Below, piece by piece: positions 11,093 through 22,524 of a DNA stretch of 64,000 bases. The DNA lies in NCBI GenBank assembly GCA_038373885.1, contig JAWZYV010000707.1, positions 1 through 64,000 on the forward strand, given 5' to 3'. Positions within the stretch are counted from its first letter, which is position 1; each line of letters begins with the position of its first letter. Under the pieces are notes generated by a model, which saw nothing but the letters and a program-made list of their open reading frames with translations, ran no database searches and was not told the DNA's origin. The translations under genes and the position numbers were made by a program. This DNA is from Cheiracanthium punctorium. Lineage: Eukaryota > Arthropoda > Arachnida > Araneae > Cheiracanthiidae.

Positions 11093-12922
11093 TATACAGG
11101 TTCCCGCAAGATGAACAAAGAAGGGCGGAATGAATGCATAGGATTCCTAGAAATAATTGGACGCCAAACAAAATTACATATGATTGTATATTGTGTAAGA
11201 TCTTTATAAGATATAAATTTATCTTATAAAGCTTAAAAAAATTATTTTTAACTTTTTACATTATAATATAAATACTTTTTACTAATTTAATGGCAATTTG
11301 GTAAAGGGCTGAAGTATGTAGATCTAGGGTTCTGTCCTACAGCGCGACTGTTTTCAGTAGTTGTAACCTGAATAAGCGCTAGAACCCCTCAAAAAGTTCT
11401 CCGCTCAAGGCATGCCTTAATTAAGCAGGCAGCCCTCGTGTAGATCTGCCTTAAACACAAAATCAAAATAACTCACATGATAACTTACACTGAAAGTAAA
11501 AAGTTTTATAGTTTTGATATTAAATAAAAATCATTATTTCTTCCAGCCCTATACCCTATTAGAGAAGGTGTCTTACAAGCACTGACCTAGGGTTTTCTTC
11601 TTTAAATATTGATCTTAGACATATATAATTAATTACAAAGTTACTTTATGGTGTCGAATAAAATTTTCAGGAATGTAAGTAATGTAAGTAAATACAAACT
11701 TTTACTTTTTATACAGCCCTCTTACACAAATTCCCATAAAATATACTCCCTTGCATTAATGAGGTGATGTAGAAAGTTTAAGCTTTCTCATCAGAAGGCT
11801 TACAGATGTTCAATCAAAATCTGTGAGGGGAAATAAGCTTTTCAATATCAAAAATAGTAAATATATAATTATTAAAACTATTCAAACAAAGCTAATTAAC
11901 TATTTTTAATCACAGTTATATATACCCAATATTTTACATTTTAAGAAATGAATTTTAATTCATTTTAAGCCAGTTACCTTCAAAAAGTCTTGCTGTTTTT
12001 TTTTTCAGCATTTAAAAAGTTGTCTAAAAACATTACAATTACACTAACATTTAATTTAAAAAAAGATTTTTAAAAAGTTGTTTTTGACTTATTAATACCA
12101 TAGCTTAATTTTTAAAAAGGCATCTTTAAAATAAGAGTACCAATGTTTAAATTGATTATTTTCAGAAATAAAAATATTATATAAATATATATACTTATAA
12201 ATCTTCCTTATTTTAAAATTTATTATTTAAAAACAAAGAGCTAACAAGAAAAATTACCATGAATCAGAATAAACTCTTGCACTTATAAAAAGAAAACCAG
12301 TAATAAAATAATCCATAGCTCAACGCTAGGTCTCCCTCAATCCGATCGAGCTCAGTAACGTAGCAATTCAGTAGGTTTGGGGGGGAGGGAGATTTTAGAC
12401 ACTGAAAGACATCGATATATGATTATCTTTAGAGGTGTTCCGGATATCCGTATCCGGATCCGCATTTTTTTAGCGGATCTTTTAACGATATTTCAGAATA
12501 TATGAAAGAAAGAAAACAAAATTATTTCGTTATTATTTATTTATTTTTTTTATAATTAAACATAACGTGTTTACTTGCGTAATAGTCGCCCTCGCATAAT
12601 AGTTTCACCCCCGTTTTGAAGCAGACAAAATTTCTAAAAAATATTTTTCCTCTAGAAAAGCCGCAGTCATACGTATTCGACATTTATGTCTATAAAAAAA
12701 TATTACTATAATAAAAATATTACTAAACAGAAAAATGCCCCTTTTTGCGTCTGAGATACCTTTTGTTTTACTTTAATGTTTTATAGCCAGCACTGTTTTT
12801 AATATTTGAAGCTCTATCCAGTATTCGAACATGCTAAAAGACATTCTGAAATATACACCGCTTGATACAATTTTTTATTTTAAACACTTCATTATAATTG
12901 GGAATCGGCCGTAAAACAGTTC

Positions 12923-12925
<3 letters not shown>
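11093..12925. other. AT-rich interior of the mirrored-arm element
   Basis: No coding frame above noise. At 12432-12475 there is a CCGGATATCC/GGATCC word stretch after TAGAGGTGTT, an end of the word-built family also seen at 30720-30981. At 12563-12625 lies a diverged end of the MITE family of 9064-9244. Confidence 0.5.

Positions 12926-12956
<31 letters not shown>
12926..12956 (+). repeat. Poly(A) tract, 31 A
   Basis: Uninterrupted A-run. No retroelement body was recognised upstream. Confidence 0.9.
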
Positions 12957-12958
<2 letters not shown>

Positions 12959-13143
12959 ACAATGCCTTTTTCTTGACTTGATTTAAACTTCACCTTATTT
13001 GTTCAAAATAAATAGTAGTAATGAAATCTACAATTTTGTGGACTAAAATGGCCGCTACCAAAGTAGATCTATATTTAGCTGGATTTGCCTTTATATTTCT
13101 TCTTTTCAATTATTACTGTGATGAAAACAGGTTGCGGGGAAGA

Positions 13144-13221
13144 TGTACGCTATGAGCACCACATGTACGTTACAAGCACGCTTGATGGGGTGTACGCTAT
13201 GAGCACGTACGCTACGAGCAC
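13144..13221 (+). repeat. Four-copy 15-mer array, right arm
   Basis: Reverse complements of the left-arm words start at 13144, 13165, 13192 and 13207. Spacings 21, 27 and 15 mirror 15, 27 and 20 on the left. Confidence 0.85.
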
Positions 13222-14361
13222 GGAACCGAATTGACCTGTTCAGTTGGAGGGGGGGGGGATGTGTTAAAAATCACAAAGCCCGGAGAGAGGAAAGTCGTAC
13301 ACATATCAGCACCTACGCAATTGCAAAATCTTTTACTTCCTTGTACGTAGTATTAGGAAGTAATGTGATCCCGAAAAATTTTGGGGGCCAAATTTCGACA
13401 TAAAAACCGATTTTGACTACCTCTAAATTTAATTTAAAAATTTTTTTCGATGCATCTCATCGTAGGCTAGCATGCACGATCATATTAACGCGTCTGCAAC
13501 TCATTTTGACCAGTGGCGAGTCTACTGTGGCCAGTTTTTCCATGCCGTCTGTACGTACGTATGTACGTACGTACGTATGTATGTAACTCGCATATCTCAA
13601 AAACTATTGGTCGTAGAATGTTGAGATTTGATATTTAGGATTGTTCTATGATCTAGTTGTGCACCTCCCCTTTTGGTGGCAATCGAATGGATAGTTTATG
13701 TACAGGACCGCCCAAAAGATTCGAAATACATTACGCTCTATGGGCCGAAATTCATTAAACTCGCCTAACTCAAAAGCTATTAGGCGTAGAATGTCGAAAC
13801 TTCAAATTTTGGATAGTTGTAACATCTAGTTGTGCACCTCCCCTTTTGGTTCCATTCGACTGGATAGTTTATCTACAGGACTGCCCAAAACATTCGAAAT
13901 ACATTACACTCAATGGGCCGAAATTCATTAAACTCGCATATCTCAAAAACTGTTAGGCGTTGAATGTTGAAACTTTATATTGAGGATTGTTGTAACATCT
14001 AGTTGTGCACCTCCCCTTTCGGTTCCATTCGACTGAATAGTTTATCTACAGGACCGCCCAAAAATTCGAAATACATTACGCTCTATGGGCCGAAATTCAT
14101 CAAATGGTTTTTTAGAGGTATTGGGCTATTTTAAACGACCCAGAAGTGATATATGCTGTAAAGAGTTAGAAAATGAATTTCTCCATTAAAAAAAGTGTCC
14201 TTGTCATTTGCAGTTCTGCTACAGGAACACTCAAAAGATTTCCAATACATTACGGTCAATGGCAATTTTAGGGGATTCATCCATTTCAAGCACAATACCG
14301 TCCTACCACATAAGTTAGGTAATGGTCCGACCACGGTCACGTGCCTCCCTCAAGAACTGTG

Positions 14362-14391
14362 CCAAAAGTCGCCAAGCTTGGCGACTTTTGG
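14362..14391. repeat. Perfect 30-bp palindrome
   Basis: Each half is CCAAAAGTCGCCAAG or its complement, with no spacer. It is conserved in copy 2 at 17145-17174 and nearly reproduced in the LTR at about 1681-1712. Confidence 0.95.
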
Positions 14392-14603
14392 TGTACGTGT
14401 GTGCATATTTAACTCTCAAATCTCAAAAACTATTATGAAATTTTATATATAAGAATGTTGTAACATCTACTTGTGCATCTCGATTTTTGGTTCCAATCTA
14501 CTGGAGAGTTTATTTACAGGACCACCGAAAAGAATTTCAGTACTTTAATGTCTATGGACATCTTCAATATAATACAATTGTAGACAGTGATTGTTTGGTA
14601 CAT

Positions 14604-14865
14604 GCCCAAAATCTCGCCGTCTGTCCTCGACCTTGGCGAGTTTTGGCGAAATATCGCCAAATTTGGCGATAGTCAGTCATTTGGTCAATGCCCAAAGTAT
14701 CGCCATTTGTCATCGTTCTTGGCGAGTTTTGGCGAAATATCGCCAAATTTGGCGTTAATCTGTCATTGTTTGGTTTATGCTTAAAATCTCGCCAAATGTC
14801 GTCGACATTGACGAGTTTCGCCGAAATATCGCCAAATTTGGCGCCAAAAATTATTTCCTATTTTG
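14604..14865 (+). repeat. Tandem array of ~87-bp TTGGCGA units
   Basis: Three units start at 14604, 14690 and 14779, each with TTGGCGA-GTTT and the palindromic core ATCGCCAAATTTGGCGAT or a close variant. A degenerate fourth lies near 15070-15127. The second copy of the element has the same array at about 17390-17640. Confidence 0.85.
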
Positions 14866-15319
14866 TATAACTCTAAAACTTTAACCCGTAGATTTTTTAA
14901 CTTTGTATTTAGAACTATTGTAATACCTAACTGTTTTCAATATCTTTTTTGACAGCAATCGACTGAGAATTTATTTACATGGTGAGCCAAATGACTTTGA
15001 ATACATTGAGGTGTATAGATGCAATCAACTCATTGAAAGTCTGTGGTCAATGACTACTTTGGCTATCCCCAAAATCTCGCTGACTATCTCAAGTTTGTCG
15101 GCTTTTGGTGAAATATCGCCAAATAAAGTGTCAGAAGGAAATCTTTCAAATTGAACTCAGCTTGGCGATATCGAAATATTTGGCTAGAATTCGCTAAACC
15201 TTACTATTATTGATATTTTATCTTTTTCAAACAAATAAATGTAGAGGAAGTGCGTCGAAAATATTTTTGATCTAATGGACGTGCAAGGAAGTCATGTGTT
15301 GGACACATCAGATTTTTTT

Positions 15320-15775
15320 CACATTGAGATCTACCTTTCGATATATGACGATGCAAAACAACTAGTATAAATGTATACACTGAAATATATATATATATAT
15401 AACATTGAAAAAACAAATGGAAAAAGCTTCGTAAGCCTTAGTTGCAAGAAAGTTAATAAAAAAATACGGTTGATAGAAACACAACAATGACTTCGTTTTC
15501 TGAACTAGTAATAGCTTCCTTCTTGAGTAGAAAAGCTCCTGAAACGGCCAGCGGCCTGACCGACATTAAGCTGGAAAATTAAGTTTTAAAAGGTAGGACT
15601 TTTGTTTAAGTAAAATATATATGGCAATATCTTCGCAAAATTCTTTAACTTTTTGCAGGAAAGTTTTCCCAGGTTACTGCATCGAATTGAAAATTTAATG
15701 AGGTTGTCTTACCCCTATTTTTTCAGTTTTGAGAGACTATTTTTTCATTAAATGTGTCCACGTTTCGGCATACTA
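15320..15775. other. Intergenic, nothing recognised
   Basis: A short (TA)n run lies near 15385-15400. No gene was seen. Confidence 0.4.
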
Positions 15776-16127
15776 CAGTGAAACCTGTTTTTAAAGACCA
15801 CCACTGGGACCAAGAAAATGTGGTCTTTAAGGAGGGTCGGTCTTTGAATTCAGGTAATACGATACATTTTGACAAAATTTTAAGCGTACTTAATTTTATC
15901 AATAGAATTGGAATTTATTTGATAATTACCTGATTATCACTGAAATGGCTTTTATATAGTTATTATTAAAAAAAAGCATCTATGTATTTACTTTTTATAA
16001 AATGTAGAGAAAGACAGTGAGATTTTTATACATTTTAATAAATGAAATTAGAATATGTTTAAATTTTTAAAAAATTGAAAAATATAATAAAATTTTGCTT
16101 TACATGGTAGGTACTTTATTATTTTTT

Positions 16128-18101
16128 ACTTCCTTGTAAGTAGTATAAGGAAGTAATGTGATCCCGAAAAATTTTGGGGGCCAAATTTCGACATAAAAAC
16201 CGATTTTGACTACCTCTAAATTTAATTAAAAAAAATTTTTCGATGCATCTCATCGTAGGCTAGCATGCACGATCATATTAACGCGTCTGCAACTCATTTT
16301 GACCAGTGGCGAGTCTACTGTGGCCAGTTTTTCCATGCCGTCTGTACGTACGTACGTATGTATGTAACTCGCATATCTCAAAAACTATTGGTCGTAGAAT
16401 GTTGAGATTTGATATTTAGGATTGTTCTATGATCTAGTTGGGCACCTCCCCTTTTGGTGGCAATCGAATGGATAGTTTATGTACAGGACTGCCCAAAAGA
16501 TTCGAAATACATTACGCTCTATGGGCCGAAATTCATTTAACTCGCCTAACTCAAAAGCTATTAGGCGTAGAATGTCAAAACTTCATATTTTAGATAGTTG
16601 TAACATCTAGTTGTGCACCTCCCCTTTTGATTCCATTCGACTGGATAGTTTATCTACAGGACTGCCCAAAACATTCGAAATACATTACACTCAATGGGCC
16701 GAAATTCATTAAACTCGCATATCTCAAAAACTGTTAGGCGTTGAATGTTGAAACTTTATATTTAGGATTGTTGTAACATCTAGTTGTGCACCTCCCCTTT
16801 CGGTTCCATTCGACTGAATAGTTTATCTACAGGACCGCCCAAAAGATTCGAAATACATTACGCTCTATGGGCCGAAATTCATCAAAGCGTTTTTTAGAGG
16901 TATTGGGCTATTTCAAACGACTCAGAAGTGATATATGCTGTAAAGAGTTAGAAAATGAATTTCTCCATTAAAAAAAGTGTCTTTTTCATTTATAGTTCTG
17001 CTACAGGAACACTCAAAAGATTTCCATTACATTACGGTCAATAGCAATTTTAGGGGCATTCATCCATTTCAAGCACAATACCGTTCTACCACATAAGTTA
17101 GGTAATGGTCCGACCACGGTCACGTGCCTCCCTCAAGAACTATGCCAAAAGTCGCCAAGCTTGGCGACTTTTGGTGTATGTGTGTGCATATTTAACTCTC
17201 AAATCTCAAAAACTATTATGAAATTTCATGTATAAGAATGTTGTAACATCTAGTTGTGCATCTCGATTTTTGGTTCCAATCTACTGGAGAGTTTATTTAC
17301 AGGACCACCGAAAAGAATTTCAGTACCTTAATGTCTATGGACATCTTCAATATAATACAACTGTAGACAGTCATTGTTTGGTACATGCCCAAAATCTCGC
17401 CGTCTGTCCTCGACCTTGGCGAGTTTTGGCGAAATATCGCCAAATTTGGCGATATTCAGTCATTTGGTCCATGCCCAAAGTATCGCCATTTGTTATCGTT
17501 CTTGGCGAGTTTTGGCGAAATATCGCCAAATTTGGCGATAATCTGTCATTGTTTGGTTCATGCTTAAAATCTCGCCAAATGTCGTCGACATTGACGAGTT
17601 TCGCCGAAATATCGCCAAATTTGGCGCCAAAAATCATTTCCTATTTTGTATAACTCTAAAACTTTAACCCGTAGATTTTTTTAACTTTGTATTTAGAACT
17701 ATTGTAATATCTAACTGTTTTCAATATCTTTTTTGACAGCAATCGAGAGAATTTATTTACATGGTGAGCCAAATGACTTTGAATACATTGAGGTGTATAG
17801 ATGCATTCAATTCATTGAAAGTCTGTGGTCAATGACTACTTTGACTATCCCCAAAATCTCGCTGACTATCTCAAGTTTGTCGGCTTTTGGTGAAATATCG
17901 CCAAATAAAGTGTCAGAAGGAAATATTTCAAATTGAACTCAGCTTGGCGATATCGAAATATTTGGCTAGAAATCGCTAAACCTTACTATTATTGATATTT
18001 TATCTCTTTCAAACAAATAAATTTAGAGGAAGTGCGTCGAAAATATTTTTGATCTAATGGACGTGCAAGGAAGTCATGTGTTGGACACATCAGATTTTTT
18101 T
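16128..18101. mobile_element. 2-kb TIR element, copy 2
   Basis: Almost the same sequence and architecture as 13335-15319, with scattered substitutions and small indels. Left end ACTTCCTTGTAAG; right end as in copy 1, finishing in CAGATTTTTTT. It lies between the left end of the pogo-like element and the transposase remnant, whose coding end it cuts. Confidence 0.8.
17145..17174. repeat. Perfect 30-bp palindrome, second copy
   Basis: Identical to 14362-14391. Confidence 0.95.
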
Positions 18102-18371
18102 AATATGATGTAATAACAGATTGTTTACTCGCTTCTGTACACATGTCAGATGCTTAAATAGTTCATCATCCCCCACCTGCATGGAATAATTAAGCAAGGT
18201 GTTAAAGCCTTCTTTTGCTTCATTGAAAGTGATTGCAGTTTTTTGTGATGTGTCTTCATCAGAAGATGATATATTTTGACTGCAAACAGTTTGTTCATTC
18301 TTATTTTCAGATTCCGTCACTGATGTACTAAATTGTTCATGAATAGCGTATTCTTTAGTGGCACTACACAA
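18102..18371 (-). pseudogene. Probable pogo/Tigger-like transposase C-terminal remnant
   Basis: An acidic then helical reading frame with a segment EAKEGFNTLLNYSMQ followed by DDELFKHLTCVQKRVNNLL. This resembles the C-terminal tail of Tigger/jerky-type transposases as I remember them, which would agree with the surrounding pogo-like ends. No DDE catalytic residues are present. Upstream on the minus strand, a frame with AHELYGCD is separated from it by a stop, so the coding region is broken. Downstream the frame runs straight into the 2-kb TIR element at 18101, so its true C-terminus was cut by that insertion. The family call rests on memory of the family and should be treated as tentative. 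Confidence 0.45.
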
Positions 18372-18642
18372 AAAGTTCTAATCACAACCATATAATTCAT
18401 GGGCTAAATTATCATAATTATGGACATTATTTTATACGATGAAATTATTGAAATCATTATCCCTCTCATCTTCAGGGCATACAGTGAACGATCCAATGTA
18501 ATGTCTAAATGCATAAAATTCTATTTTCAATAAATATCCTCCAAGAAGCAGTAACACAAGTAACTGCGTGCATCCCGCTATTGCGTACAGTGACTCCATG
18601 GATTATTTAGTGACTGGAAGCTGTGTTACAACTCAACTAAAC

Positions 18643-19091
18643 CAGGCCCGGACTGGAAGGGTAGGTGCCCGCCCGTCTCAAGAGAAGGGGGGGGGGGTGT
18701 TATTGTGTAACCGATAAATAATAAACTTTTGGGGTATGGGGAGGTACGGTGTTATTATTCATTAATTATGGTGATATTCATTAATTAGGACATTTAATGC
18801 ATTAATAAAATATTGATATATTAATTAATATGCATCATTCACTAATTAATCCCTTGTTCATTCGGAAACCCTCTCTCAAAAAAGTTTGTGAACTACTTTT
18901 AAAATGAAATGTTTTGAAGCCTTCTAGGGCGCAATTACAGCTGCAAAAAATTTTGTGTGTCAAACTTCATTCAAGTGCTACCAGTATAGCACTTTTTTTA
19001 TTTTCTTTCTTTTTTCTGTCAGGGAGGGCCCGCCGAGGGTGAGGGCCCACCCGTCTGCAGACAGTCGGACACCCTGGCCAGACCAGGCCTG
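18643..19091. mobile_element. hAT-type MITE, 449 bp
   Basis: Left end CAGGCCCGGACTGG and right end CCAGACCAGGCCTG, with a perfect 8-bp target duplication AACTAAAC at 18635-18642 and 19092-19099. G-rich interior, no coding content. Confidence 0.85.
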
Positions 19092-19132
19092 AACTAAACA
19101 AGTGTCAACTTTCGTTTCTATCATGCAGTGTG

Positions 19133-19283
19133 CAAGGGCGTAGCCAGGATTTTCATTAGGGGGGGGGGGGGGCAGGACATTGAGTCTAACCGGAGAATGC
19201 CCGGTTTGTCATAATCAGACCCTATGACTAGCTCATTTTAGGGGGCAGCTGCCCCACCCTGCCCCTCGGTGGCTACGCCCATG
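19133..19283. mobile_element. hAT-type MITE, 151 bp
   Basis: Ends CAAGGGCGTAGCCA and TGGCTACGCCCATG. Flanking 8-mers GCAGTGTG and ACCGTGTG agree only at the last five positions plus one, so the duplication is uncertain. Same TIR type as 56294-56467. A long G-run lies near 19160-19173. Confidence 0.65.
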
Positions 19284-19679
19284 ACCGTGTGATTGCTAAT
19301 CATCCGAACAACGAACTTGCTCAAATAGAGGAAAATAAGGATTTTTTTAAGAATTTGCGGTCGTTAAAACAGGATTTTAAATAAATTTGTTTCTTATACA
19401 TAGCGGTCGTTGGTCGCGTCAGGCAGGTGGTCGTCAATAAGGAAAATAAACCATTATTTATAATTATATGGTACTCGGGACCGCTAAGACTTGGTCGCTA
19501 AGACCAGGTGGTCGTTAAATACGGGGGTCGTTCAACACAGGTTTCACTATCATTTTTCGAATTCTTGTCGTTATAGTTAGATAAAATCAGAAATTTCTCT
19601 CTCCGGAGACTAGAGCCTCACGGGTAATACAACTCTACGCTTATAGTAAAAATAATGAAAAGGAAAAATAGCGGCATTA

Positions 19680-19832
19680 AAGGTACTTATCCACAAAACG
19701 AGCGCTTCAAGCGATACCAAATGGTTAGAATTAACTTTTCTCCTCTTGAGAATGGTAGAACATTTTTTTCAACTGAAGAAAGGTGGACTTTTTTGTACCA
19801 CCCGAAACGATCGTTTTGCGGAAAAGTACTTT
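19680..19832. mobile_element. Small TIR element, ~150 bp
   Basis: Left AAGGTACTTATCCACAAAAC and right TTTTGCGGAAAAGTACTTTT are imperfect inverted repeats. The 79-residue frame over it is not considered coding. Confidence 0.5.
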
Positions 19833-20463
19833 TTATGATGTTATTTTACAAAGTTTTTAATTATTTTTGGTTTTCAACACCAGTTTTTTGGTGAATATAT
19901 TTGCTAAGCCTATAGGTTCACCGAATGCCGGATTAGCCATATAGCAGAAGTAGCAAATGCTACGGGCCCCCGCACCTTTAGCTTGAAAATTTTTGTTTTC
20001 TCTGCCCCCCCCCCCCCCTCCCAAGACAAGGCTTTTTTTTTTAGAAAATAATGAATATCGTAATTCTGTTTTTTTCCGGTAAGACAATTTTTGAAACTTT
20101 TATTGAACTGTAAATCAATTGCAGATAACTCATTGAAAGAATATATACATAAATTTAATGTGGCTGTTGCATGCCTGCATTATTTCGTCAAATGATCACT
20201 TCTGAGAAACTGCATGATTATTCTAAAGACAGCACAAGAGTATATTTAACACATCGTGGTATAAAAAGTGTAGTACCCCGAAAATACATTTCAGGCAGGT
20301 CCAAACGGTGGTAAAGGCAGAAATTTTTTTTTTAAGACTATCACTATCTTTTTGTCGACAAAAATTCCAATTCGGAGGAGGGGCGGTCCGGACCCCCGGA
20401 CCACTCTCCTAAGTATGGCCATTGAAAAATGCATTCTTTACCAAAAATAATGTTACAAATTTG
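19833..20463. other. Intergenic with repeat fragments
   Basis: A C-run lies at about 20006-20019. At 19940-19975, gcaaatgctacgggcccccg resembles fragments at 21001, 37356 and 44277. At 20340-20415 a piece related to the MITE of 43080-43227 (gtccggaccact) is seen. No gene. Confidence 0.4.
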
Positions 20464-20619
20464 CAGTGGCGGATTATTCAAAGTTTGTCGGGGGGGGGGC
20501 GGTTAGTTAGAAGATTGACATACACATCAATTTTATGGAAGTAAAATAGGATCTTTTACATCAATTTCTCGGGGTGGGGCGGTCGCCCCCCCTCAGTCCC
20601 CCCCTTTAATCCGCCCTTG
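20464..20619. mobile_element. hAT-type MITE, 156 bp
   Basis: Starts CAGTGGCGGATTA and ends TAATCCGCCCTTG. Flanking 8-mers CAAATTTG and CAAATTTC match at 7 of 8. Confidence 0.75.
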
Positions 20620-20765
20620 CAAATTTCTCATTATTATCCCTCGCCTAGATAATCGGCCGTAATCCCACATTTCCTTTCAGTTTGAAGAATGAATCAGAAA
20701 TAAACTAAGGAAATGGAAAGCAAACAAAGTACCAAAAATGAAAGAATAGAGTTAGGCCTGATCAA

Positions 20766-20925
20766 GGGCGGATTAAAGGGGGGGGAGGGTGGAGGGGGTG
20801 TCCGCCCCTCCCGAGAAAAAGGAAATTAACGTAAACAATACTATTTTACTTAAAAAATGGTAATAAAATGACTGCATAAAATGGATGTATATGTGAATCC
20901 TCTAACTAACCGCAACCATTCAAAA
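20766..20925. mobile_element. Partial copy of the 20464 MITE, inverted
   Basis: CAAGGGCGGATTAAAGGGGG and later CTCTAACTAACCGC match the complement of 20464-20619. The far end is lost. Confidence 0.6.
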
Positions 20926-21261
20926 CTAACTAAATAAATAAATGGATAAAAAATAAAATAAAATAATTGCATTAATTCTTCAGTTGGTCGAATTATACAT
21001 TAGGCTGTGTAGGCAGTAGCCTGTCGGCTCCGATCATTTCAGGGGCCTCGCAGTAACAAATTGAATGAACTTTTTAATGAAGTTGTAATCAATTTTTTTA
21101 AATTGACTCAATATAGGAAATATCTGTGGCTATTTCTGAAGATTTTCTCTGGTAAACAGGTAGAGATTCTGGATTTCCCGACAGCTGAGGTCAACAGGAA
21201 TGTAAGAAAAATACGCCCCATAAAAAAGACTCCCCCCACGAAACAATCATTTTAATTTAAA
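20926..21261. other. Intergenic, no gene recognised
   Basis: Includes TAAATAAATAAATGG and a fragment ggcagtagcctgtcggctcc. The 64-residue frame at 21061-21255 has no recognisable motif. Confidence 0.35.
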
Positions 21262-22520
21262 CTAGCTGAAGTACCCGTTTTTCACACGGGAATGAATGTA
21301 CTTTTTGATATTACGATTTGTGGTGATTACTATTCATTGTAATAAACAGATAGAGCAAAATGGATATCCCGTTATATTGTGTCCAATAATCATACATTCC
21401 GAATTGCAAGGCAATCGTTTGTACGGTGCAGAAGGCCATGCGGCGTAGCGCAATCTAGTGGCGAGTTTTAGCAAAACGGATACGGCGAAAATATTCTTCG
21501 CATTCAGATATCGATGTATACGAATTTTCATGACTATCGGCTGGACAGTCCTGAAGTTGATGTGTTGACGTGACATCTAGTGGTAAGTTATAGAAAAATG
21601 GATAGCGCCAAACTCTTCCCCGTGTTCAAATATCTATGTATACCTATTTTCATAGCGATCATTTGCACAGTCAAGAAGTGATACACTGCAGGGGCATCTA
21701 GTGGTTAATTAAAGTAAGGATTTGCTACAGCGCCGCCAAGTGGCGAGTTATACCAAAATGGATAACGCCAAAATATTCTCATTGTTCAAATAGCTATGTA
21801 TACTGATTTTCATAGCGACCGTGTTCAAATATCTATGTATACCAATTTTCATAACGATCATTTGCACAGTCAAGAAGTGATGCACTGCAGGGCCATCTAG
21901 TGGTTAATTAAAGTAATGATTTGCTACAGCGCCGTCAAGTGGCGAGTTACAGCAAAATGGATAACGCCAAAATATTCTCATTGTTCAAATAGCTATGTAT
22001 ACTGATTTTCATAGCGACCGTTTGAATGGTCAAGAATTTGGCCTGCTGCAGCGTCATCTAGTGGCGAGTTAAAATAATAATGCATTGCAGTGTCATCTAG
22101 TGGTGAGTAACATCAAAAGGAACTCAGAATATATTCTTCGTGCTCAAATGTGTAAGTATAAAAAATTTTATGGCGATCGGTCGAACGGTATAGAAGTTGA
22201 TGCGTTGCAGCGGCATTTAGCGGCAAGTTACAGCAAAATGGATAGTGAAAAATATTCTCCGTGTTCTAATATTCGCGTGTACCAAATTTAATCGAAATCG
22301 GTTGGACGATATTCGCACAGCAAACGGCTAAACGGAATAGAATTCGACGTTGTGCTGCGGCACCAAGTGGCAAGTTAAGGAAAACGGATAGCATAAAAAC
22401 CTTCTCCATCATAAAAGTCTTAGGGTGAACCAAATTTCCTGGTGCAACGGTGCTCAACGGTGCTTTTGAACCTCATAAACACATACCAACATTCATTTTT
22501 ATCTATAACCAGTGTTATTA
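21262..22520 (-). mobile_element. Helitron-like element with 199-bp internal duplication
   Basis: The plus strand starts CTAGCTGAAG after A, then hairpin CCCGT-TTTTCAC-ACGGG, a Helitron 3' end in reverse. The body closely matches 4314-5376 but carries one extra block: cagcgccg..caagtggcga recurs at 21728 and 21927, 199 bp apart. The match ends at about 22520, where the next Helitron begins, so the TC end is not seen. Confidence 0.65.
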
Positions 22521-22524
22521 TATA

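Larger units (their letters stand above)
10198..13233. mobile_element. 3-kb element with mirrored arms holding 15-mer arrays
   Basis: Arms at about 10198-10385 and 13027-13233 are inverted copies. Both contain a segment reading GTGGACTAAAATGGCCGC in one direction, and four copies of GTGCTCGTAGCGTAC or one- to two-base variants. The interior is AT-rich and shows no transposase. It holds a hAT-type MITE (10660-11092). The family is unknown to me; target duplication is unclear. Confidence 0.6.
13335..15319. mobile_element. 2-kb TIR element, copy 1
   Basis: Near-identical to 16128-18101. The left end ACTTCCTTGTACGT matches the reverse complement of ACGTGCAAGGAAGT (15279-15292) at 13 of 14 bases. 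The right side runs on through a small hairpin (ATGTGT, TGG, ACACAT) and a T-run. The interior has about three tandem units of roughly 171 bp (cgcatatctcaaaaact ... gggccgaaattcat), then a 30-base palindrome, then units of about 87 bp rich in TTGGCGA. No transposase was seen, so it is non-autonomous and its superfamily is unknown. Frames of 60-85 residues inside are repeat by-products. Confidence 0.8.
15776..19549. mobile_element. Pogo/Tigger-like element, interrupted by insertions
   Basis: Left end CAGTGAAACCTG after TA, followed by repeated AAAGACC words. Right end CAGGTTTCACTA at about 19538-19549, preceded by GGTCGTT words. The ends fit pogo/Tigger TIRs but have diverged, and the right TA is not clean. 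Between them lie 2-kb TIR element copy 2 (16128-18101), a transposase remnant (18102-18371) and two hAT-type MITEs. I infer one old element later hit by three others. Confidence 0.5.

Noticed and set aside
13560..13582. GTAC/GTAT repeat considered as a functional binding array
   Set aside because: Short simple-sequence stretch of variable length between the two copies; slippage explains it.
17228..17653. 141-codon frame in the 2-kb TIR element
   Set aside because: Its GEFWRNIAKFG repeats are translations of TTGGCGA units; the other strand is open too.
18432..18599. 55-codon minus frame with a Leu-rich hydrophobic stretch
   Set aside because: Lies between the transposase remnant and a MITE; too short and without a family match to separate from chance.
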